Part shown: positions 54,263-63,199 of the stretch, piece by piece
How positions within the stretch are numbered: position 1 is the stretch's first letter
How the letters are laid out: every line of letters begins with the position of its first letter
Assembly: GCF_018617395.1 (NCBI RefSeq)
Contig: NZ_JACSKC010000001.1
Coordinates: 682,001 to 746,000, forward strand
Origin: Exiguobacterium sp. s48
Lineage (GTDB): Bacteria; Bacillota; Bacilli; Exiguobacteriales; Exiguobacteriaceae
DNA: 64,000 nucleotides
Reading direction: 5' to 3'
Notes under the pieces: generated by a model
Told to the model about the DNA's origin: nothing
What the model saw: the letters and a program-made list of their open reading frames with translations, nothing else
Databases searched by the model: none
Program-made: the position numbers and the translations under genes

Positions 54263-55066
54263 CTTTGATTCGACATACCGATAAATTTCTTCTAATCGTA
54301 TGGGTGCGTTCTCTAAGTTCACCTCAAACGATTTGTCTGAGCATTCAACAGTGAGCGAATCGCCGTTTTGACGCGAATACTCTAGTAATAGTGGTCTGAT
54401 TCGCTCATGTACAATTTGTGCATTTTCAATTGAGGTTCGAGGGAAAATCATGGCGAATGTGTCATGCGCCACCCGATACTTCTTGTCCGTTCGTCGAGTC
54501 GCTTCGTGAAGTTCGTCACTAAAATAGTCTAAAAACCACTCATATTCGGATGAACCATACCGTTTTTCAAAATGATTGAGAATGGGCAATGTGATGAATG
54601 ACACCACGAACGTCTCACCGTGGCGAATCAACCGATCCCGTTCAGCCTCTATATCCATCAAAAAACGATCTCGGTTATCAAAACCGGTCTCCGGGTCTAC
54701 CGCAATCAACTGACTGACTCTCGCTTCCGCAACCTTTAGTGCAAACTGAGCATGGAACAGGATGACTTGTAGCCAGTAAGACAAACCCGTCAAAATCGCT
54801 AATAGTAACAACATGTATAGTTGCGCGGTAGCAGCCGTCGCATATACAGGCATGTTGATTAAAAAGTAAGCTGCGAATCCTAATAGAATAAGTACACCAG
54901 AACCTCGATGTATGAGCAAAGTTGAAAGATAAAGAATCGGAATACAGATCATCCACCAAACAGGGAGATGATTTATCATCAGTACAGAGGAAAATAGAAT
55001 ACTACATGCCAATGATACAACGATGAGTGTTATCAGTTGTAGTGAACTCGTTGTCCAGTGTCTCAT
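54251..55066 (-). CDS. Membrane protein with a degenerate GGDEF domain
   Basis: A 271-residue protein with about five N-terminal helices (10-105) and a C-terminal GGDEF-fold domain beginning DPETGFDNRDRFLMDI. The catalytic motif R-x-GGDEF is replaced by RVAHDTFAMIF (AHDTF at 200-204), so it should not make cyclic di-GMP; it may bind a ligand or act as a regulator. The start at 55066 follows GAGGAGGATACC. Confidence 0.75.
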   Translation of the reverse strand: MRHWTTSSLQLITLIVVSLACSILFSSVLMINHLPVWWMICIPILYLSTLLIHRGSGVLILLGFAAYFLINMPVYATAATAQLYMLLLLAILTGLSYWLQVILFHAQFALKVAEARVSQLIAVDPETGFDNRDRFLMDIEAERDRLIRHGETFVVSFITLPILNHFEKRYGSSEYEWFLDYFSDELHEATRRTDKKYRVAHDTFAMIFPRTSIENAQIVHERIRPLLLEYSRQNGDSLTVECSDKSFEVNLENAPIRLEEIYRYVESKTKK

Positions 55067-55282
55067 AGGTATCCTCCTCTTAAAGAAATAAATTGCAATC
55101 ATAACACTATTATCCATTTTCCGAAATAGTGATTGTTTAAACCGATTCGAACACTTGATTCATTATAAAAGATTCAGTGCATTAAAAAAGGCTTAATTTT
55201 GAAAAGACGTGAATGTTTCCGAACATCTCTATAGGATAAGAAGAATGAAATATTGGTGTATAATGGAAAATGAGGTGATGGC

Positions 55283-55828
55283 ATGAATCGAAAACATGTA
55301 TTGATTGTCGGAGGGACAGGGATGTTGGCCGAGCTCACATCTTATTTAGCGATTGAACAGGATGTCACGGTCATTGGACGAGATAAAGAAAAAATGGCAA
55401 GCATCGTACAACGAAATCCTGAGACGTGTCATCCACTGATCGTTGACTATCGCGAGGAGGAAGCACTTTTAAACGCACTACAGTACGCAGTGAAACAAAG
55501 AGGTCCGTTTGATCGAGTCATCGCCTGGGTGGATCGAGGCTCAGGAAGAGCGATGCAACTCATTTTGGATCATTCGGAAAATTCAGACGTGATACATATT
55601 TTAGGTAGCCGGGCGAATCCGGAATATGAGAAGAATTGTCTATGTCGCAATGAACAACAAACGTATCGACAAGTTCAATTAGGTGAAATTCATGAGATGG
55701 CATCTGTCCGTTGGTTGACACACGACGAGATTGTAGAAGGGGTTCTCGATGCCATTCAGAATCAAGACGACTATCGATTGATTGGGACACGAAAGGATGA
55801 CGTAGATGTTCACTCGAGAAATGATTAG
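55283..55828 (+). CDS. Short Rossmann-fold NAD(P)-binding protein
   Basis: A 181-residue short-chain-dehydrogenase-like protein. KHVLIVGGTGMLAELTSYLA holds the GGxGxxx cofactor loop, VTVIGRDKEKM the second strand. There is no clear YxxxK catalytic pair (GSRANPEYEKN is the nearest), so it is perhaps a non-canonical reductase or a binding protein. GAGGTGATGGC precedes the ATG. Confidence 0.75.
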   Translation: MNRKHVLIVGGTGMLAELTSYLAIEQDVTVIGRDKEKMASIVQRNPETCHPLIVDYREEEALLNALQYAVKQRGPFDRVIAWVDRGSGRAMQLILDHSENSDVIHILGSRANPEYEKNCLCRNEQQTYRQVQLGEIHEMASVRWLTHDEIVEGVLDAIQNQDDYRLIGTRKDDVDVHSRND

Positions 55829-55939
55829 TGAATGGATGGGGATGTACCACGAAATTCATTTTCAGATTAGGATGAAGGGATTCATCAGTTCAAAAGATAT
55901 TCATACATACACGTCACATGTAGTTAGGAGGGGCAAAAA

Positions 55940-56674
55940 TTGACCAGACACTATTCAACTGGAGATGTCGCGAGAAAACTGAACGTGTCTGTGCGTACGC
56001 TTCGATACTATGACCAAATCAATTTGGTCACCCCCTCTTATACGAACGATGTACAGAAACGATTTTATAGTGATGACGAAATGTTTCGACTTCAAAAAAT
56101 CATGCTTTTAAAATCGATGACCGTCCCGCTCGATGAGATTCGGAGAATCTTAGATGAAGAATCCCTTACAAGCATCTTGTCCGCTCATCTGTCCTCGTTA
56201 GAAGAAAAGATAGAGGAATTGAAGCGGGCGCAGAACTATACGGTCACGCTCCTTCAATCCATGAAGCTTGAAAATGAAAAAATCGATTTGACGAAACTGC
56301 AAACTATTCAAGCTAAATCAAATGACCGGAAACAATGGACGGACTATTTTACGGAAGAAGAGTCTGATTCATTGCAATCAAGTTTACCTAAATTAGAAGA
56401 TGGTGAGCATGATACGAAAAAGTGGATCAACTTGATTCGGAGAACCGAAATTCTAATCGAACGTGGGGTCGCCCCTTCCTCAAAAGAAGCCCAAATTCTT
56501 AAAAAAGATTTGACTTGGTTAACAGACGAGACATTTGGAGACAATCAACAATTGATTGAATCATTTTGGGAGATTCGAAAATCAACTAATGCATCGAATG
56601 AATTAGGACTGTATCCAATCGATGCATCGATTCTTGCCTATATTGATTCACTATATCAAGAGATAGCAGACTGA
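55940..56674 (+). CDS. MerR family transcriptional regulator (TTG start)
   Basis: A 244-residue MerR regulator. The N-terminal helix-turn-helix is STGDVARKLNVSVRTLRYYDQINLV, then a long coiled coil (ILSAHLSSLEEKIEELKRAQ) and a C-terminal helical domain similar to TipAS-like drug-binding domains. The TTG is seven bases after AGGAGGGG. It is convergent with a CPBP gene five bases away with no terminator between them. Confidence 0.9.
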   Translation: MTRHYSTGDVARKLNVSVRTLRYYDQINLVTPSYTNDVQKRFYSDDEMFRLQKIMLLKSMTVPLDEIRRILDEESLTSILSAHLSSLEEKIEELKRAQNYTVTLLQSMKLENEKIDLTKLQTIQAKSNDRKQWTDYFTEEESDSLQSSLPKLEDGEHDTKKWINLIRRTEILIERGVAPSSKEAQILKKDLTWLTDETFGDNQQLIESFWEIRKSTNASNELGLYPIDASILAYIDSLYQEIAD

Positions 56675-56679
56675 TTCCC

Positions 56680-57381
56680 TCATGCCAATGCAGTCAATAG
56701 AACGGCTAGCCCATTAAAGGTGCCATGGATGAGCATGCTGGAATAGACAGAGTTAGTCCGTTCATATACCCAAGCGAACACTAGTCCCGATACAAAATTG
56801 ACGAGTAACGTGTTTGTCGTCGGTAAATGAGCGAGAGTGAATATTCCAGCACTTACGATCATCCCGCTCCCAACCCCAAATCGTTCTTGAAAGAAGCGGT
56901 ATAAGAACCCACGATAAAAGATTTCTTCATAGATCGGTGAAACGATAGCCGCCGATCCAAACGCAATCAGTATGGAGATAATCGACAAGTCACTTTGTAA
57001 ACTCTCTGTTTTTGTATTCGACGTACCGATACCGAAATATGATTGGACTATGACGATGATGATACTGAGTACAATTAGCACAATTGTCCATAGAAAGATG
57101 ATGCCCGAATCTTTCAATGGAAAACGGCGAAGTCCTAACGTTTCCAGCGATAGGGTTTGAGGACGTATTGCGACGAAATAGAGGACAGTCATAAATATTA
57201 TGGCTAATAACAGGCCGATACTTGTTCCTGAATAGAGGGTGTTTCCCCATGACTGTTCTAGAAAGTTGTGTAATTGTCGCTCGATAAGTAGGGGCGTCAC
57301 TCCGAATAGAAGAACCATCGTAATTGCGAACTGATTCCATGTCCAAATGGGAGTTGTTTTCTTTTGCATTTGATTCAACAT
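56680..57381 (-). CDS. CPBP family intramembrane metalloprotease
   Basis: A 233-residue membrane protein with seven to eight helices. The conserved motifs of the CPBP/Abi family are present: EEIFYRGFLYRFFQ near residue 155, FTLAHLPTT near 190 and LIHGTFNGLA near 220; glutamates and histidines form the active site. Members process CAAX-like or small peptides and can give bacteriocin immunity. AAGGAGGAAATACG precedes the ATG. Confidence 0.9.
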   Translation of the reverse strand: MLNQMQKKTTPIWTWNQFAITMVLLFGVTPLLIERQLHNFLEQSWGNTLYSGTSIGLLLAIIFMTVLYFVAIRPQTLSLETLGLRRFPLKDSGIIFLWTIVLIVLSIIIVIVQSYFGIGTSNTKTESLQSDLSIISILIAFGSAAIVSPIYEEIFYRGFLYRFFQERFGVGSGMIVSAGIFTLAHLPTTNTLLVNFVSGLVFAWVYERTNSVYSSMLIHGTFNGLAVLLTALA

Positions 57382-57472
57382 CGTATTTCCTCCTTATGTG
57401 GTTGTAGCCCCATCATATCGGGTGACGTAACGTCACCTGCAAGCAGAAAAATGAAAAAGGAGTAATAAGACT

Positions 57473-57859
57473 ATGAAACAGTGGATTGGATCAGCTGCTT
57501 TATGCATCAACGAAGAGAGGAAAGTTCTCCTCGTAAAGAATCGTGACGTGCAACAATGGAGTTTGCCATCAGGTGGTCTAGAAGTCGGAGAAACGCCAGA
57601 ACAATGTTGCCAGCGTGAAGTGTTCGAAGAAACGGGCTATCGCATTTCGATTAATCAAAGATTACATATCAAACGAGCCATCATCTCAAGTTATCAAGTC
57701 GAAACGCACTATTTTTTGGCAACGTGTGACGAGCGAGTGGCGACTGCAAACATCGACACGGACATCGATGAGGTAAAATGGTGGTCAATTCATGAAATAG
57801 AGCATTTAGTACATGCATTTCCAGAAGATATTGAACTGATTAAACGGTGGAGTGTATGA
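57473..57859 (+). CDS. Nudix hydrolase
   Basis: A 128-residue single-domain Nudix protein. The Nudix box GGLEVGETPEQCCQREVFEETGY covers residues about 37-59 with all the metal-binding glutamates. It hydrolyses a nucleoside diphosphate-linked substrate, identity unknown. AAAGGAGTAATAAGACT precedes the ATG. Confidence 0.92.
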   Translation: MKQWIGSAALCINEERKVLLVKNRDVQQWSLPSGGLEVGETPEQCCQREVFEETGYRISINQRLHIKRAIISSYQVETHYFLATCDERVATANIDTDIDEVKWWSIHEIEHLVHAFPEDIELIKRWSV

Positions 57860-57926
57860 TTTAAAATCATCGAAGCGATTCACCGATTAGAACAAGCTAG
57901 TCGCATAAAAACGACCGGCTCATGAC

Positions 57927-59150
57927 TTAAGACACTTCTTCGATTTGATTGTGAGTGAAATACTCTTGTTTCGAAGAATCGCGCATTACATACATCGTAT
58001 AACTACCAACGAAGAAGAAGGCAATCGAGAATGCGAGATAGACCGGACGAATCCCAATCATTTCGGCAAGGAGTCCAATCCCGAATGTGAGTAGGATGAC
58101 GAGTAGCGACTCTGCCACATTGACGACACCAGAGAACCGGCCCATGATTTCGACCGGGACATGATGTTGATAGAATGATAAAAATCCGGTATTTGCAAAG
58201 GCAAGCGCGAATGTCAGGACAAAAAATCCAACCGTGGCCATCATGAATGACGATGAACTTGCGAAAAGAAGATAGCCTATTGGTGTCATGATCGCCCCGA
58301 ATCCAATACAAAACGATAAGGACAAGCAGTGACTCCATCTTGAATTGATGAGTGATCCAAAGATAATCCCAATCCCAGCGATACTGACGAGAAACCCATA
58401 TCGGCTCTCAGACAAGTGAAGGACTTGGGTCGCGAATGACGCCTCCAAGGAATCGAGCCCAGACATGAAGATGGTCATGACACAGAACAATCCATAAATG
58501 AGCGTCACATATTTGGCATTTGATGCAAATCGTACGACCATTTTCCAATCCTCGATAATTAATCTTACAGAGAATGGTTCAATCGACGCTTCTGTTCGAA
58601 GGTGAGACGGAAGGCGCGACAACATACCGACCGAGACGATGAGTGCGAACGCATTCACGAAAATCGCAAATGACGGACTCCCGACTAGAAAGAGCAGTCC
58701 TGCAATCGTCGGACCTAGAATAAACCCGGATGACTGTACAAAGTTCTTCATCGCATTGAACTTTTGTCGGTTCGAGGCAGGTACGAGTCGCGTCATGTAG
58801 ACCAGACTCGATGATTCGAATAACGAGCTCATCACATTGAGAAGAAAGACGATCCCGTAGATGAGCCACAGTGAATCAATCCAGCCTAAGCTGAATATGA
58901 GGAACGCACGCAGACCATCCAGTAACATCATCAATCGTCTCGTATCGATCCGGTCAATCAGGCTACCTGACCAAAGATTCGAGACGAGCGAGGCGAGCGG
59001 GACTAATACATAGAGAATCGAGACGGCGAAAGGGGATCTAGTCATCTCTAAGATAATCAAGTTGAGCGCAATGAAGTATATCCAGGCACCGAGGTTTGAG
59101 ATTCCGACACTGACGAGCAGTAGCGCAGAGGTTTTTCGAAACGAGTTCAA
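57927..59150 (-). CDS. MFS exporter under T-box control (TTG start)
   Basis: A 407-residue, twelve-helix MFS transporter of the MefA-like type (opening MNSFRKTSALLLVSVGISNL; WSGSLIDRIDTRRLMMLLD between helices 2 and 3 in place of the usual G-x-x-x-D-R). Such proteins export drugs or small metabolites. The start is best taken as TTG 59150, eight bases after AAGGAG; a GTG at 59159 overlaps that site. A complete T-box leader precedes it (59190-59470), so expression should rise when one tRNA is uncharged. That would suit an amino-acid-related transporter, which is not obvious from the protein. Confidence 0.85.
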   Translation of the reverse strand: MNSFRKTSALLLVSVGISNLGAWIYFIALNLIILEMTRSPFAVSILYVLVPLASLVSNLWSGSLIDRIDTRRLMMLLDGLRAFLIFSLGWIDSLWLIYGIVFLLNVMSSLFESSSLVYMTRLVPASNRQKFNAMKNFVQSSGFILGPTIAGLLFLVGSPSFAIFVNAFALIVSVGMLSRLPSHLRTEASIEPFSVRLIIEDWKMVVRFASNAKYVTLIYGLFCVMTIFMSGLDSLEASFATQVLHLSESRYGFLVSIAGIGIIFGSLINSRWSHCLSLSFCIGFGAIMTPIGYLLFASSSSFMMATVGFFVLTFALAFANTGFLSFYQHHVPVEIMGRFSGVVNVAESLLVILLTFGIGLLAEMIGIRPVYLAFSIAFFFVGSYTMYVMRDSSKQEYFTHNQIEEVS

Positions 59151-59189
59151 GTCAATCACTCCTTCTATTTTTGATCACTTTCGGAACGT

Positions 59190-59470
59190 AAAAAATCCCA
59201 CCCCCAAGAACGAATTCTTGGGGACGAGATTCTCATCGTGGTGCCACCCCTGTTCGTCCGCACGTCACCGCACGAACCTTATTCAGTACTGCCGAATGAA
59301 TCGGACTATACCTCAACTCTATAACGGGAGTGCCCGTCGCCATATCCCTCGGGGTGAGTTCCATAGCGCTGCTCAGAGGCTTGTTTCGACCAACGTTCTT
59401 TACTCCTTTTCACCGGACGGAGCTCTCTACGAAAGATTCATTGATGTACTGTTCTCTTCATCGCGTTTGT
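59190..59470 (-). promoter_or_regulatory. T-box riboswitch, probable glutamine specificity
   Basis: The minus-strand leader has every T-box part. Stem I contains GAUGA, the AGTA box (59450-59447) and, on the 3' side, GAA-A-CAA-G. The anti-terminator carries GGGGTGGCACCACG (59250-59237), one base from the T-box consensus. The terminator is CCCCAAGAA-TTCG-TTCTTGGGG followed by TTTTTT (59195-59190). Aligned with the known glyQS leader, the specifier is CAA (59383-59381, Gln), and the variable T-box base C pairs with a G discriminator, as in tRNA-Gln. AGC (Ser) is the next choice. Confidence 0.85.
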
Positions 59471-59569
59471 CAGATCATTTTTGTAAGGATAGCATATTGT
59501 GAAAATATTGGAAACAATTTTGGTAAAAAGATGTATATCTTCTTCAAGGTATTAAACTATGATTGTCAT

Positions 59570-60808
59570 CTAGGAAGCTTGGTTCATTTCTGAAGGTTGA
59601 CACTTATCCAGTTCTTTCAAGATGGAACGATAGAAGAAGATTGCGAATGTGCCAAAGCCGATATACGACACGGTCATCCAACCGGGTGACACGACATCAT
59701 AAGACGATACACTGATTGCGCCGATGAGAAGCGCACCTCGGTAGCGGAGACCGTTCGCGGCCAAGTATTGACTGCGGAGATGGTCTTCGATGAGTCGAGC
59801 AAGCATAGCTTGATGAATGGGTACATACAGCAGTTCTCCGAACGTGAAACAAGCCGTAGCGAGAACTAACATTGAAAGGTCATGTGAAACCGGTAAGATG
59901 GCGAATCCAAGACTGAACAGCGCGACACCCGTGTAAAGTAGCGCACGTTCAGAGAGTGATTTGGTCCAACGCATCAACACAAGACCGAGCAGTAACACGA
60001 GAATCGTATTCTCCGCTCGAAGCAGTCCGAGAATCTTCGTCCCATCTAGTGAGAAATGGAAGAACGGGATAGCGTGTAACGTTTCAGCAAAGTGAATCGC
60101 TAAGTAATGCGTCAGTTGCAACTCTAATGACAACGTCAAAATCCCTGCGACAAGGTATTTCAAAAAGAGTTGGTTCCTCATGACCGTCTGGTATCCTGTC
60201 CATACACCAGCGGTCTTCTGCTCTTTACGCGGAAAAGGTTTATAGTTGTCTTCGAGTTTATTGGAAATCAGGAAGACACATCCGAATGAAAGAATAGCTG
60301 CCGATACTAACAAGTAGAAGAGATGCTGTTCGAAGAAAAAGCCGCCGATTAGGCTACCGATGACGATGGACCCGTTCATTAGCCAATAACTGAGTGTGTA
60401 CAAATATTTCCGTTGGTCTGGTCGACTATCATCAATCAAAATGGCCTCGTTTGCAGGTGTGATGGCACTACCAAGAAGATTACTAAAAAAGAAGAAGATA
60501 AATAATAAAATGGCACTGTCGATTACATGTGAACCTGCGATTGCCATTCCGATATAACATGCAAAACGTAGTATTTCTCCAATGAAGAGAACGCGCTTTC
60601 TTCCGTATCGATCGGATAAATGGCCTCCGTAGAGACTTGCGATGAATGAGGCAATCATCGTCAAGACGATGAGCGGTCCGGTCTCCGTTGCACCGAACTG
60701 GCGAACAAAATAAATCGTCATAAAGGGAAATATCGCGGTTTGAGTCAGCTTTTGAAAGAAGTTCAAGGCAAGTCGTATTTTTAAATTAGGATGAAGCGAT
60801 TGAAACAT
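59570..60808 (-). CDS. MFS transporter, DHA1 type
   Basis: A 412-residue, twelve-helix transporter. GGHLSDRYGRKRVLFIGEILR between helices 2 and 3 is the MFS signature, with GSAITPANEAILIDDSRPDQR following, as in YttB/MdtH-like drug exporters. The start at 60808 is placed correctly after GGTGAT; an upstream ATG at 60820 has no such site. It is divergent from an AraC regulator that may control it. The substrate is unknown. Confidence 0.85.
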   Translation of the reverse strand: MFQSLHPNLKIRLALNFFQKLTQTAIFPFMTIYFVRQFGATETGPLIVLTMIASFIASLYGGHLSDRYGRKRVLFIGEILRFACYIGMAIAGSHVIDSAILLFIFFFFSNLLGSAITPANEAILIDDSRPDQRKYLYTLSYWLMNGSIVIGSLIGGFFFEQHLFYLLVSAAILSFGCVFLISNKLEDNYKPFPRKEQKTAGVWTGYQTVMRNQLFLKYLVAGILTLSLELQLTHYLAIHFAETLHAIPFFHFSLDGTKILGLLRAENTILVLLLGLVLMRWTKSLSERALLYTGVALFSLGFAILPVSHDLSMLVLATACFTFGELLYVPIHQAMLARLIEDHLRSQYLAANGLRYRGALLIGAISVSSYDVVSPGWMTVSYIGFGTFAIFFYRSILKELDKCQPSEMNQAS

Positions 60809-60851
60809 GTGAATCACCATCTTTTCATAAGGTCAGCGAAGTGGCCACTTG

Positions 60852-60866
60852 ACTGTTATGAACAGT
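60852..60866. promoter_or_regulatory. Palindrome between the MFS and AraC genes
   Basis: ACTGTT-ATG-AACAGT is a perfect inverted repeat in the 127-base divergent region, a candidate regulator site for both genes. Confidence 0.45.
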
Positions 60867-60935
60867 ATGCGTGATTTGAAGTGAATCATCGTGCACTATA
60901 TTGCTCGATTTTTGCGCAATAATCTGGAGGGGTAT

Positions 60936-61700
60936 ATGGAACAATTACTTACACTGCCTGACGTCGTCATACGTTACGTCTCCTCTAGTGGAGATTGGAC
61001 GACAGAGAGAGAAGCGAGCAAAGAAGACATCGTCTGGGTCCTCGTGTTGGAAGGGAAAATTGGGATTGAGGTGAATGCATTCGAATATCGTCTCCAAGAC
61101 AGCGAATCGATTGTGGTTCAACCGAATCAGTCCTATCGACTATTCGCTGATTCAACTGAAACGACTTATGTGAGTTTTCGGTTTATTGCGAGTCGATTGA
61201 ACGGGTTTGAAAACAGGGTCAATCCAATGTTTCCTTCCATAGCGGTCATGTCGATAAGAAGACTGTTAGGGGAGTGGTCAAGTCGAGGATTTTTAGAGAT
61301 TGATCTTACAGATGATGTCATGACGTTCATTCAGAGTCACCTCATCCACACTTCTTTAGATGATGAAGACTTATTTGTACCGGTTTTGCGTGTCATTCAT
61401 GATTCTTATCATACAGAGCTTAGAATTGAGGAATTAAGTCGAATCGTCCATCAAAGTAAGTATCAGTTCATACGGAACTTTCGAGAGCGAATCGGTCAGA
61501 CGCCGTATCAATACATCACGAGACAACGCCTGATTCATGCGAAGTCGCTCCTTCGCTATTCGGATCTTACACTACTCGCAATCAGCCAAGAAGTCGGATT
61601 CAACAGTCCGGCTCAGCTGAACAAGCATTTCACGGAATGGGTAGGCTGCACCCCGGCTCGATTCCGTAAGAATAAAGGGCATCAGCTCAAACGTGATTAG
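60936..61700 (+). CDS. AraC family transcriptional regulator
   Basis: A 254-residue regulator with an N-terminal cupin-like sensor domain (about 1-120) and two C-terminal helix-turn-helices: LRIEELSRIVHQSKYQFIRNFRE and LTLLAISQEVGFNSPAQLNKHF, then TPARFRK. The start at 60936 follows GGAGGGG; upstream in-frame ATGs have none. It is divergent from an MFS exporter gene 127 bases away and may regulate it. The ligand is unknown. Its 3' end overlaps the convergent gene by 14 bases. Confidence 0.9.
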   Translation: MEQLLTLPDVVIRYVSSSGDWTTEREASKEDIVWVLVLEGKIGIEVNAFEYRLQDSESIVVQPNQSYRLFADSTETTYVSFRFIASRLNGFENRVNPMFPSIAVMSIRRLLGEWSSRGFLEIDLTDDVMTFIQSHLIHTSLDDEDLFVPVLRVIHDSYHTELRIEELSRIVHQSKYQFIRNFRERIGQTPYQYITRQRLIHAKSLLRYSDLTLLAISQEVGFNSPAQLNKHFTEWVGCTPARFRKNKGHQLKRD

Positions 61701-62091
61701 AAAGCTTCAATCGATCTTGAATTTGGTGGGGGAGGGCGTTGAGCGGTCCCTCACATCGTTGTATCGCATCCACATGATAAAACGTGCTCGTCTCCTTCAT
61801 ATTCATCATCTGGTCACCCAAATCGTATAAAAAGACCGATTTGTTCATTCCGAGTGCAATCCCGAGCTCGACATGTGCGCCTTTACCTCCAGGCAACAAG
61901 ATGACGACAAAGTCCGCTGATTGAATTCCAGAAACCTCTTCTTCGCCAATCGAGCGTAATGCATCAATCGATGTGGCGCGTTCGTTCTGAGTCCAGTCAT
62001 ATGTATGGGTGTGACCGAGCGCAATCAGCTCATTACACATGAACCGTACTTCTTCGATATTTGAGAAGCTTGAACCGACATAAAATCGCAT
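61687..62091 (-). CDS. Nucleoside 2-deoxyribosyltransferase-like protein
   Basis: A 134-residue protein with a small Rossmann-like fold. MRFYVGSSFSNIEEVRFMCNEL and SADFVVILLPGGKGAHVELGIALGM match the nucleoside deoxyribosyltransferase family, where the glutamate of HVELG is the nucleophile. It could act on nucleosides or just bind a nucleotide. It is the last of a run of minus-strand genes beginning with the TTG gene at 63183. Confidence 0.75.
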   Translation of the reverse strand: MRFYVGSSFSNIEEVRFMCNELIALGHTHTYDWTQNERATSIDALRSIGEEEVSGIQSADFVVILLPGGKGAHVELGIALGMNKSVFLYDLGDQMMNMKETSTFYHVDAIQRCEGPLNALPHQIQDRLKLSNHV

Positions 62092-62109
62092 GGGAGAACC
62101 TCCAATTCG

Positions 62110-62358
62110 TTATAGATGATTCATCTGGTAAAGAGCCACAAAATAAAATTGGACGATTAACAGGTAGCCAAGTACAAGGAAAGAAATCACGCTAATCAGG
62201 ACGAATTTCATCAAAGAAAGTGGAACGTATGATTGAATCAAGCGTGTCAAATAAAGCGAAGAGAGGACAAGCAAAATGATTGTGCCGATAACCCAAATGT
62301 AACCAATCATGAGATTCGGAATCAGCCAAAATAGGCGATTGTCATTACGATTAGACAC
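62110..62358 (-). CDS. Small membrane protein, 82 residues (GTG start)
   Basis: Two or three hydrophobic helices (LIPNLMIGYIWVIGTIILLVL, then FVLISVISFLVLGYLLIVQFYFVALY). The GTG at 62358 lies after AGTGATC, a weak extended ribosome site, inside the tiny upstream frame, so it may be read by coupling. Function unknown. Confidence 0.55.
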   Translation of the reverse strand: MSNRNDNRLFWLIPNLMIGYIWVIGTIILLVLSSLYLTRLIQSYVPLSLMKFVLISVISFLVLGYLLIVQFYFVALYQMNHL

Positions 62359-62393
62359 AGAGTGATCACTAAATCTTTACGTTTCTTCGTCAT
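62322..62393 (-). CDS. Possible 23-residue membrane peptide
   Basis: The ATG at 62393 follows GAGAGGTG at five bases. The peptide has a basic start MTKKRK and a hydrophobic stretch LVITLCLIVMTIAYFG. It overlaps the start of the next gene in another frame and begins two bases before the XRE gene stop ends, fitting coupled translation. Not proved. Confidence 0.4.
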   Translation of the reverse strand: MTKKRKDLVITLCLIVMTIAYFG

Positions 62394-62394
62394 C

Positions 62395-62856
62395 TTACAC
62401 CTCTCGCTGATGTTCTAACTTCAATCGTACCTGTTCGGCATCCTCTGCATCAAACGTGCTGTACCACCTCACATGGTCGAGATCGATGATCCGATAATGT
62501 CCGCTGATGATATTTTGCTGAAGGGTGAAATGTGGACCTGATTCGATTGCATGCCAAAAGACGCGTCCGCCGAGTGTTTTTTCTTTCGGCTCATAAGTGT
62601 TCTCGGTCGCAATCAGTTTGACGAATTCGACGGGGTCGTCACCGATCAAATGTATGAGAATCTCACTTTCGTTAAACAAGGCGCATAGCGTCACAATCGT
62701 CGACCAACTTGCTTCATTCCGCTCCTTCTCGATTTGGATGAGCGTTTTTTTTGAAATACCGAGTAAGTTCGCCATCTCTTCCTGTGAATACTGAGATTCG
62801 ATACGAATCAATTTCATTTTTCGAGAAACCTGTCCAATAAATTCGGATTTTTGCAT
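62395..62856 (-). CDS. XRE family transcriptional regulator
   Basis: A 153-residue protein. The N-terminal helix-turn-helix (about 12-70) is LIRIESQYSQEEMANLLGISKKTLIQIEKER, typical of XRE/Cro repressors. The C-terminal half (TLGGRVFWHAIESGPHFTLQQN) is uncharacterised. AAGGAAAAACCAT precedes the ATG. It is the second gene of a minus-strand run; the array of TTACA/TGTAA half-sites before the first gene is its likely operator. Confidence 0.85.
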   Translation of the reverse strand: MQKSEFIGQVSRKMKLIRIESQYSQEEMANLLGISKKTLIQIEKERNEASWSTIVTLCALFNESEILIHLIGDDPVEFVKLIATENTYEPKEKTLGGRVFWHAIESGPHFTLQQNIISGHYRIIDLDHVRWYSTFDAEDAEQVRLKLEHQREV

Positions 62857-62883
62857 ATGGTTTTTCCTTCCTGTTTGTCCGAC

Positions 62884-63183
62884 TCAGAGCGTCGCTGAGC
62901 TAATGAAAATCAAGATCCACGAGATTCCGAGAAATACAATAAATAAGAGCAGGCAGACGATGATATAACAGCAAATGTATTGCCAGTAGGTCAACCGTTT
63001 CGATTGATAAAAATGGTATGTAAAACTGAATGTCGCAATCCCGATGACTAAGAACGCAACGATATCCCAGATGATTCCGACTTTCAAGAAAGATGGAGTG
63101 AGAAACGAAGCGATGAGTGCAAGCACGACCGTCACAATTCCCGTAGAGATGGCGGCGGATGGCGTTGTAGTATTTTCCAACAA
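62884..63183 (-). CDS. Small membrane protein, 99 residues (TTG start)
   Basis: Three helices (ISTGIVTVVLALIASFL, GIIWDIVAFLVIGIATFSFTYHF and IIVCLLLFIVFLGISWILIFI). The TTG is seven bases after TAGGAGGTGATTTG, a near-perfect ribosome site. It is the first gene after the XRE-type promoter and lies 27 bases before the XRE gene. Function unknown; the context suggests a small membrane regulator or immunity-like protein. Confidence 0.7.
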   Translation of the reverse strand: MLENTTTPSAAISTGIVTVVLALIASFLTPSFLKVGIIWDIVAFLVIGIATFSFTYHFYQSKRLTYWQYICCYIIVCLLLFIVFLGISWILIFISSATL

Positions 63184-63199
63184 ATCACCTCCTAGTATA

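Noticed and set aside
59062..59502. 146-codon plus-strand frame across the T-box leader and transporter start
   Set aside because: It runs antisense through a structured regulatory RNA; the T-box explains the sequence.
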